Assembly (NCBI GenBank): GCA_034509425.1
Contig: JAVTVJ010000573.1
Coordinates: 62,001 to 126,000 of the forward strand
DNA length: 64,000 bases
Direction of reading: 5' to 3'
From: Eopsaltria australis
Taxonomy: Eukaryota; Chordata; Aves; Passeriformes; Petroicidae
Position numbers and translations under genes: made by a program. Of this stretch, positions 57,669-64,000 are shown in pieces. A model generated the notes under the pieces. That model saw only the letters and a list, made by a program, of their open reading frames with translations. It ran no database searches and was not told the DNA's origin. Within the stretch, counting starts at the first letter, position 1, and each line of letters opens with the position of its first letter.

Positions 57669-58349
57669 ACCCATCACGCATCAAGGCCAAGGTTTTGTGT
57701 GGCCAGGCAGAGGCAGGCAGGAGGCAGAGCTGTCAGCAAAGGAAGGGGCCAGCCAGGTGGGGCAGCCAGGGCATGAGGACAGCCTGCAGGGACAGAGGCG
57801 CAGGGCAGGGACACCGTAGCACAGCCTGGGCTGCAGAGGCCACAGGCATGGGCAGCAGCTGCAAGGCCCTGCCAGAGGCAACTCCTGCAGCACTTTGGCC
57901 ATGGCTGCTGGCCCTGGGCGTGAGGCATGAGGAGGAGACAAGTGAGCCTTGCTGTGCTGGGGCCTCATTGCCTCCTTGGCCCTGCTCAGCAGCCTGGCAG
58001 GGGCCGCCCCATGGTGCTGCCCTTGCCATTGCACATGCCCACATGGCAGTGGCCCGGGAAGAGGCCTGAGCAATGAGGGAGGGACAGGATGTGCCTTGCC
58101 AGGGGCTGGGGCTCAGGCCTTGGCCCTTTGCATTGCTGAAACACATCCAGCTTTGCTCAGTATCACAGACACCTTTGCCTTGTTTGTCCCCAGCTGTCAT
58201 CACTGCCTCCAGTGTTCTGCTCTAACTGGAACCTGGGGACACTTTCTCAGTTGTGTCCCTCAGTGGGACCCATTAAAACTTCAAGAAACTTTGGAGTTTG
58301 ATTGTGACTTTGAATTCTTGAGAGGTTTCTTCAACTCCCTGTCAGGGAC

Positions 58350-60880
58350 TGATGTTCAGGGACTCCGCACCAAAGCCCCAAGAGGGTCATTCCAGTCCTT
58401 GAGCTGTGTCTGTGCTGCAGAGCCGGGCAGGGCTCCTGGCACAGAGGCAGCTCCTGGCAACCAAGAAGAGCTTCAAAAAGCCATTTCTCCTGAGGAGCAG
58501 CTCCTCTCCCAGCCCAGCAGGGCTGAGGGCACTGCCTGCAGGCACCTGAGAGGAGTGAAGCAGACAGAGGCTGAAAGCAGCTGGAAGGACAATTCTGAGC
58601 TTATTCATGGAGAAATCTTCACCACTTGTGACACAGTCAGTCTCTGGCTGCAGGGATCTTGTAAAGCTGCCCCAGGACACGAGTGCTGTGAGTGTAAGGA
58701 TGGCTGTGCTGCCGTTTGTGGTTTGGGGGAGGATGTGGTGCAGAGCGGGGCTGCCCTGGGCACTGTCAGAGGGACAGGGCAGGACGGCTCCTGCTGCCAG
58801 GGACGGCTGCAGGGAGAGCTGAAGGTGGGGGTGCAGCCAGGGCTGCCCAGGGCTGTCCTGCACAGCAGCTCCTGCAGCCCTCAGGGCTCTTGGCCAGCCC
58901 GGGCCATCTGCCACCTGCCAGGGGCAGCTCTCAGCCTGCCTGGCAGCTCCCCATGCACTCTGGGCAGAAGTTGGAGGGGGAAGGAGCCACCCCCATCAGG
59001 CTACATTCCTCCTGCTCTGGAGATGCTGCTGCATGGCCAAGGCTGCTCTCAGCTTGCTCAGAAAGGAAAGGGAAAGGGGCTGTCACGTTTGTCTGTGGCA
59101 CTGACACTCCTGCACTGTCACCCTGGCCATCAGCACATCTGCCTCACATCTCCCTCACAAAGTGCCTGCTCACCCTCCTCTGCCTACAGACAGCAGCAGC
59201 AGCACCTTGGCTTGCAGCATCTGTGTTTGTCTGAGCTGCCCTTAAGGCCCTGCTGCCAGGGAGATGCCCCTGGGCAGTGCCCTGTGCTGGGAGGGCTCTG
59301 CAGGGCAGAGCTGAGCCCCCAGGGCTGGGCTGGGCTCTGGCAGCACTGGCAGGGACAAGCCTTGGCTACAGAGAAACAGCTCCCAATAGGCACAACTGCA
59401 GGCAGCAGAGAGCCAGATCAGCCCTGGATATCCATCCATGTCCAGCTGCACGGGGAAATGTAGAAAAATTTATAGAACTTCACTTTGAAACTGGGCCTTT
59501 AAAAAATAGCCCACTTAATTTTTCAAGCATGTTTTAAGTTTAGCCACCCAGAAATAGAGGGAGGTGGAATGAGGAAAGGGCACCAGTTTGGGGACCAGCA
59601 GGTCTGACTGCTCTGGGCACAGGGTGTCCTCTTTTCCCTCTGCACTCCCCAGTGTTAAGGATGAGAGCAATCCTGAGGAGGAGGCAGTAAATCAGCAGCA
59701 CAGTCCTTAAAAAGTAAAAACCCATAGCAAAGAACTTCTAAAAGGAAGAGAAGTAATTTTGAAAGGATTCCTCATAAAACTGCATTGAATTGACTCAAGG
59801 ACATCTGTCCCTGCTTGTCAACGTCTTCTTTTAACAGCCCACAATGCCCAGAGAGAAGAAATGTGCAACAGCAGCTCCATCAGCCACTTCCTCCTGCTGC
59901 CATTGGCAGACACGCGGCAGCTGCAGCTCCTGCACTTCTGCCTCTTCCTGGCCATCTCCCTGGCTGCCCTCCTGGGCAACGGCCTCATCATCAGCGCCGT
60001 AGCCTGCGGCCACCACCTGCACACCCCCATGTTCTTCTTCCTGCTAAACCTGGCCCTCAGCGACCTGGGCTCCATCTGCACCACTGTCCCCAAAGCCATG
60101 CACAATTCCCTCTGGGACACCAGCACCATCTCCTATGCAGGATGTGTTGCTCAGCTATTTCTGTTTATCTTCTTCGTTTCATCAGAGTATTTCCTCCTGA
60201 CCATCATGTGCTACGACCGCTACGTGTCCATCTGCAAACCCCTGCACTACGGGACCCTCCTGGGCAGCAGAGCTTGTGCCCACATGGCAGCAGCTGCCTG
60301 GGCCAGTGCCTTTCTCAATGCTCTGCTGCACACGGCCAATACATTTTCCCTGCCCCTGTGCCATGGCAATGCCCTTGGACAGTTCTTCTGTGAGGTGCCC
60401 CAGATCCTCAAGCTCTCCTGCTCCAAATCCTACCTCAGGGAACTTGGGCTTCTTGTTGTTAGTGCCTGTTTAGCATTTGGCTGTTTTGTGTTCATAGTTT
60501 TCTCCTATGTGCAGATCTTCAGGGCTGTGCTGAGGATCCCCTCTGAGCAGGGACGGCACAAAGCCTTTTCCACGTGCCTCCCTCACCTAGCTGTGGTCTC
60601 CCTGTTTGTCAGCACTGACATTTTTGCCTACCTGAAGCCTCCCTCCATCTCCTCCCCATCCCTGGATCTGGCAGTGTCAGTTCTGTACTCGGTGGTGCCT
60701 CCAGTCCTAAACCCCCTCATCTACAGCCTGAGGAACCAGGAGCTCAAGGATGCCCTCAGGAAAGCCATGACTGGATGCTTTTCATAAGTTAAAATCTTTC
60801 TATTTTGCTCTGCAGAGCAGTCATGGTATAACACATTACATGCTTGGCCTGCCTTCTAAAGCTTTTAAATGCTGAGAAGT
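58350..60880 (+). repeat. Direct segmental duplicate (copy 2 of 24,940-27,470)
   Basis: Same order and orientation as copy 1, carrying an OR exon. Upstream of it a 504-codon frame (57,949-59,463) is open here but not in copy 1. Confidence 0.9.
59861..60787 (+). CDS. OR14-like: Olfactory receptor 14-like, canonical length
   Basis: Open single exon of 308 residues, with a splice acceptor at 59,836-59,837 (AG). Asn3 lies in a glycosylation site; residue 2 is Cys where paralogues have Ser. LLGNG is at 38-42, LHTPMFFFLLNLALSD in TM2, an intact MCYDRYVSIC at 116-125, [10 protein letters not shown] before TM6 and PPVLNPLIYS in TM7. It ends at GCFS with TAA. The length suits a vertebrate OR. It is expected to couple to Golf in olfactory sensory neurons. 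An out-of-frame ATG precedes the start by 18 bp, as in the 26,450 copy. No lesion is seen, so this is the best candidate functional receptor of the four. Confidence 0.94.
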   Translation: MCNSSSISHFLLLPLADTRQLQLLHFCLFLAISLAALLGNGLIISAVACGHHLHTPMFFFLLNLALSDLGSICTTVPKAMHNSLWDTSTISYAGCVAQLFLFIFFVSSEYFLLTIMCYDRYVSICKPLHYGTLLGSRACAHMAAAAWASAFLNALLHTANTFSLPLCHGNALGQFFCEVPQILKLSCSKSYLRELGLLVVSACLAFGCFVFIVFSYVQIFRAVLRIPSEQGRHKAFSTCLPHLAVVSLFVSTDIFAYLKPPSISSPSLDLAVSVLYSVVPPVLNPLIYSLRNQELKDALRKAMTGCFS

Positions 60881-61789
60881 GGGGGAACAGGGCTTCCTGT
60901 TTTTCCCTTGTGATAATTTTGACACTAAAATTTTAGTCTTCATGCCATATTGAATTCACTGTCTACCTCTTCAGCTTGACCCACTGACTGTGTAAATGAG
61001 GAATTATGCTCTCTGTGTGTGTTTAAATAATGCAGATGTTCATGCAGGAATTTATTTGTCAAAATTCCTTTGTTACATTTCTTTCAGCTGCATGGGCAGT
61101 GCATGTCTCCATAGGAAGAGAGAAAAAGAATCCCAGCCCAGCAGCTCTGCCAGGGAGCAGCTGCACTTGGTCTTTTCAGAGCTGCACTCTTTCCACTTCT
61201 ACCCATTCCTTTAATGTCCCTGTCCAAGGCCTGAGGGCTCTGGCAGCTCAACCACTGTCCTGCAGTGTCCATGCAGTGACCACAGGCAGGGACAGGCCAA
61301 TGGGCACTGCTGGAACACAGCTGGGCTCCATTACTTTGTTCACATCAGACAGAGGGATCTCCCTGGGCAGTGCCCATGGCTTAGTTCCTCTTTCAAACTT
61401 AGTCTGAAGAACAAGCCCAAGTAATAAACTTTCCTTGCTGTGCTCCTTTGTCCCTGGAGTCAGTGCAGGGAGATCAGGGTCCTACTGTGGTACCTCAGGC
61501 ACTGAGGGCTGGCTCAGGTGTTGTGTGTTGGTGGCCCATGGCCATGGAGATGACAAATGATCTCCAGGTCACCTGCCTGGGGCTCTGCAGCTCCTGATGG
61601 CTCTGCTGGCAGGTGAGCACTTTTCTGTAGGCAATCAGAGCCTGCCAGGAGAGCACAGAGGATCTGCAGGGACAGCCCATCCCATCCAGTCAGCAGTGAA
61701 TGGAGCCCTGGAGCAGAATCCTGCCCAGGGTGGGGTCACTCAGAGATAAAGGACTGAATCTCTCTGTGAACTTGTTACCAAAAACTGGC
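60881..61789. other. OR 3' flank and unclassified sequence
   Basis: 60,960-61,280 resembles the 3' flank of the ORs in the inverted arms (18,453-18,760). The rest is unclassified. Confidence 0.45.
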
Positions 61790-61799
61790 AAAATAAAAC

Positions 61800-62110
61800 T
61801 CCTTGACACCAATGCAGCATTAAGAAGCAGCATTCTTTATTTGGCCAGATGCATGGGGGGATATCTCCTCTGAAGTGCCATGAATGCTGAGTACAGGAAA
61901 GCTCCTGTTTATAAACTGTATTTTACAGACATGCTCATTGATTCTTCTGGAATAAACATCTATATGATAATAATTTCCTTGTAATCATTAACATATGTTC
62001 CCTCTCTTTTGTGCATGTATTCATCTGTCCCAGAGGGCTCTTTGGTGGCCCTTGGTGGTTGGCGACCCCAAAGTCAGACCTGACTGCCCAGTGAACTGCT
62101 ACTGCTTTCA
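61800..62110 (-). mobile_element. Probable LTR fragment, relative of 23,560-23,935
   Basis: Reverse complement shows the same CATCTGGCCAAATAAAGAATG end (signal at 61,837-61,842) and the same CACCAACTACCAGGGACC-like block, with moderate divergence. Confidence 0.45.
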
Positions 62111-62694
62111 AATGAGGAGAGAATTGGGCATAACAGGGCTGGTTACTGTCCCATTTTTCTTCTTGGTCAATGTTTAACATGATCCTAAAGAAGAAGCACT
62201 GAGTGGTTTCATAGGCCCTGGGGTTTTTGAAGAGTGACCACTGGATTAACCCAGCAGGTGCCAAGAGTTCCTCATCTGGCAACAAACTGGCAAAGGAGAG
62301 CTCTGCAGGGCCAGGGGACACAGCAGGGACAGGGACAGGAGTGTGGGCAGTGAGTGGTGTGAGGCTCAGGGAAGTTGCCCAGGAGGATGCAGGGCAGCCC
62401 CAAGGGCATGGGGCAGCCCTGGAAGAAGGCAGGCACCTGTGAGCAGCCTCCATGGGCACAGCAGAGCCTGTGTGGCAGGGGCTGAGTGCAGGCAGCAGCA
62501 GCAGCTGCCTCTGTGTCCCAGCTGCAGCAGCAGAGCCCAGCAGAGGCAGCCCAGGGCCGCGGGCAGCAGAGCCCCCGTGCTCTGCAGAGCAGCACCCCCA
62601 GCTCGGGGGCTGTGGGGAGCAGCCCAGGGGCTGCAGCAATGGCTGCTCAGGCCAGCACAGACGTGTTCCCCTGGCCAAGGCTCTGTGGGCAGCT
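62111..62694. other. Unclassified GC-rich sequence
   Basis: A minus-strand frame of up to 291 codons crosses this stretch, but it also runs through the LTR-like repeat and lacks recognisable domains. Confidence 0.4.
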
Positions 62695-62695
62695 G

Positions 62696-63047
62696 TGTGG
62701 TAGACAGGGACAGGCGGACGGAAGATCTCGCAATGTGACGGAAAGCAAGGGCAGCATGGAACCCTCCCCCCTTCATTCCTGCATGATAACAGATCACCCA
62801 AAGTATGCAACCCCTCCTGACCCAGTAGTTTTCCACTCCTTACTAACCCTAGCTATCCCACCGTCCCCCTTCTGACGTAGTGAAGCCCCCTAGACTATTT
62901 AACCTCATGAGATAAGACAATAAACGCCATTTGACCATCCACCACATTGGTGTCTGTGAGTCGTGGCCCGAGTGGCTCGGGTGAGGCCGAGCTGCCGTGC
63001 TGTCGTTCTTGAACCAGGTCGCCTGCCTTCACAGCAAGAAGGCAACA
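62696..63047 (+). mobile_element. 5' LTR of a class II endogenous retrovirus
   Basis: It starts TGTGGTAGACAGGG and ends GGCAACA. It holds a TATTTAAC box (about 62,896), AATAAA at 62,919-62,924 and a compact U5. At ~352 bp it is short, as in alpha/beta-type avian elements. The other LTR is outside the window, so no target duplication can be read. Confidence 0.85.
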
Positions 63048-63050
63048 TAG

Positions 63051-63068
63051 TGGTGCCGAAACCCGGGA
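63051..63068 (+). other. Retroviral primer binding site, tRNA-Phe type
   Basis: TGGTGCCGAAACCCGGGA lies 3 bp after the LTR and is complementary, over 18 bases, to the 3' end of vertebrate tRNA-Phe as remembered. It fixes the LTR boundary and the element's plus orientation. Confidence 0.85.
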
Positions 63069-63176
63069 AGAAGAAGAGGAGCTCGGGCTACGGGATTCGC
63101 CTGGACAAGCGGCAGCGACCTAAGCAGCGAAGCTGACTTCAGGCGGGGGAGACGTCCCCAAGGACCCGCGGTTACT

Positions 63177-64000
63177 ATGGAAACCGTCGCAAAGGTCGTG
63201 AGTCTACTTTATAAGCAGTGGGGTATTAAGTGTAAGCTCAAGGATTTTTATATTGCTATTGCAAAACTCCTAGAGCTTGGGGCGATCGAGCGTCCAGCAG
63301 AAATATTACACCCAGAGGTGTGGGGGAAATGTACCAATGTTTTAGCAGAGGATACTAAATCCTCGGGCAGCGGAAAAAGTCTCAAAGCGTGGGGGAAAGT
63401 AGAAACGGCTTTACGCCAAGCGCTGGAACAACAGGAGATTTGGAAAGCTGCACGTGCATGTTTATTAGCTACTCCTAAGCTGGGGGTGGGAGTAATGACG
63501 CAGACAGACTCCGAGACCGGTCTATCTGAGAGCGGGGGTTCGCGGGGACCGGGCGCGCTTCCCTCCTCCCCGGACCCGAATCCAAACGCCCCGGGGCCCC
63601 CAGAAAACCTCCCGACCCTCCCGCCGAGCCCGCCGGATCCAACCCCTGCCGCGGAAACTTCCCAAACGTCCGCGGTTCCCCCCTCCATCCCTCCGCCGCC
63701 GGTTAGCGATCCAACGCTGAAAGCACAGCAATCCGCGCGATCTTTTTGGGAGGGATTGGCAACCGAAGCCAGGGAAACCGAGAGGGCAGCTAGAGAGGGA
63801 GCGCGGGTGAACCCCCCTCCCCCGCCCTATGCAGTTCAAAATGGCGCGGGCGACCAAGGAGATGGGCGGGGCCAGGGTTTCACTGGCGGGAACGAACAGA
63901 ATGAACAAAGATCGCGAGTGTTCGCTGCTGCGCATGCGCGGGAAGAGGGAGCTGCAAACGCGCGGGCACGGGAGAGCGGCAGAGAGCGCATGCCCAGTCA
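63177..64000 (+). CDS. gag: gag polyprotein (N-terminal part), class II ERV, runs off the window
   Basis: The frame from ATG 63,177 is open for 274 codons to the window edge with no stop. The first ~100 residues are a basic/hydrophobic matrix-like helical domain (SLLYKQWG, SLKAWGKVETAL), comparable in layout to alpharetroviral matrix. A Pro/Ser-rich linker follows, and then a PPPPPY late-domain motif at about 63,816-63,833, the type that recruits Nedd4-family ligases for budding. The linker and matrix are CpG-rich, unlike the older repeats nearby. Capsid, nucleocapsid, pro and pol would be downstream. The intact frame plus clean LTR and PBS suggest a recent insertion. Confidence 0.85.
   Translation, partial: METVAKVVSLLYKQWGIKCKLKDFYIAIAKLLELGAIERPAEILHPEVWGKCTNVLAEDTKSSGSGKSLKAWGKVETALRQALEQQEIWKAARACLLATPKLGVGVMTQTDSETGLSESGGSRGPGALPSSPDPNPNAPGPPENLPTLPPSPPDPTPAAETSQTSAVPPSIPPPPVSDPTLKAQQSARSFWEGLATEARETERAAREGARVNPPPPPYAVQNGAGDQGDGRGQGFTGGNEQNEQRSRVFAAAHAREEGAANARARESGRERMPS

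Noticed and set aside
61935..62810. 291-codon minus-strand frame as a gene
   Set aside because: It crosses an LTR-like repeat and the start of the class II LTR, and has no recognisable domain.
63248..63935. Minus-strand frames opposite gag
   Set aside because: They overlap a clear plus-strand retroviral gag with LTR and primer site, and are shadows of its GC-rich sequence.

Overview
The window looks like a passerine bird chromosome segment, probably a subtelomeric, microchromosomal or otherwise duplication-rich olfactory-receptor (OR) cluster. Supporting signs are CR1 LINE fragments with the typical avian 3' end, four near-identical OR14-like receptors of the kind massively expanded in birds, a PIM1-like kinase and a dead ITPRIPL1-like gene (families known or remembered as expanded in songbirds), several endogenous retroviral LTR families, and very abundant minisatellite and satellite DNA. 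The species cannot be named from the sequence alone.

Layout. 1-0.5 kb: old retroviral pro (dUTPase) remnant, minus strand. 3.2-7.1 kb: an apparently intact five-exon PIM1-like kinase gene on the minus strand (4580-7119), a degraded partial tandem copy beside it (3190-4210), and a CpG island at its promoter. 8.7-10.6 kb: ITPRIPL1-like pseudogene. 11.5-12.8 kb: an LTR and a second CpG island. 13.4-61 kb: the OR domain, a mosaic of direct and inverted duplications. One large inverted pair (about 14,470-23,505 against 37,272-44,520) carries a dead OR (15,675-16,737) in one arm and an open one (42,216-43,280, minus) in the other. A direct pair (about 24,940-27,470 and 58,350-60,880) carries two more open ORs (26,450-27,448 and 59,861-60,787). 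Between and around them lie a 3.5-kb ERV (27,476-30,934), a solo LTR with a visible empty site in its paralogue (16,831-18,447), further LTRs, a CpG island with repeated ACTACA-TCCCA-type promoter motifs (51.0-52.0 kb), and composite satellite blocks made of a ~37-bp minisatellite and a 189-bp repeat. 62.7-64 kb: 5' LTR, primer binding site and open gag of a young-looking class II retrovirus that runs off the window.

The genes do not form an operon or pathway. The ORs are odorant-sensing GPCRs, each with a single coding exon behind a predicted splice acceptor, and PIM is a cytosolic/nuclear Ser/Thr kinase. The most distinctive structure is the composite satellite: its 37-bp and 189-bp components meet at recurrent junctions in both orientations, next to the OR duplicons. 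No new enzymatic or defence system was recognised. The novelty here is in genome architecture. All identifications come from reading the sequence and from memory of families; no database search was run.
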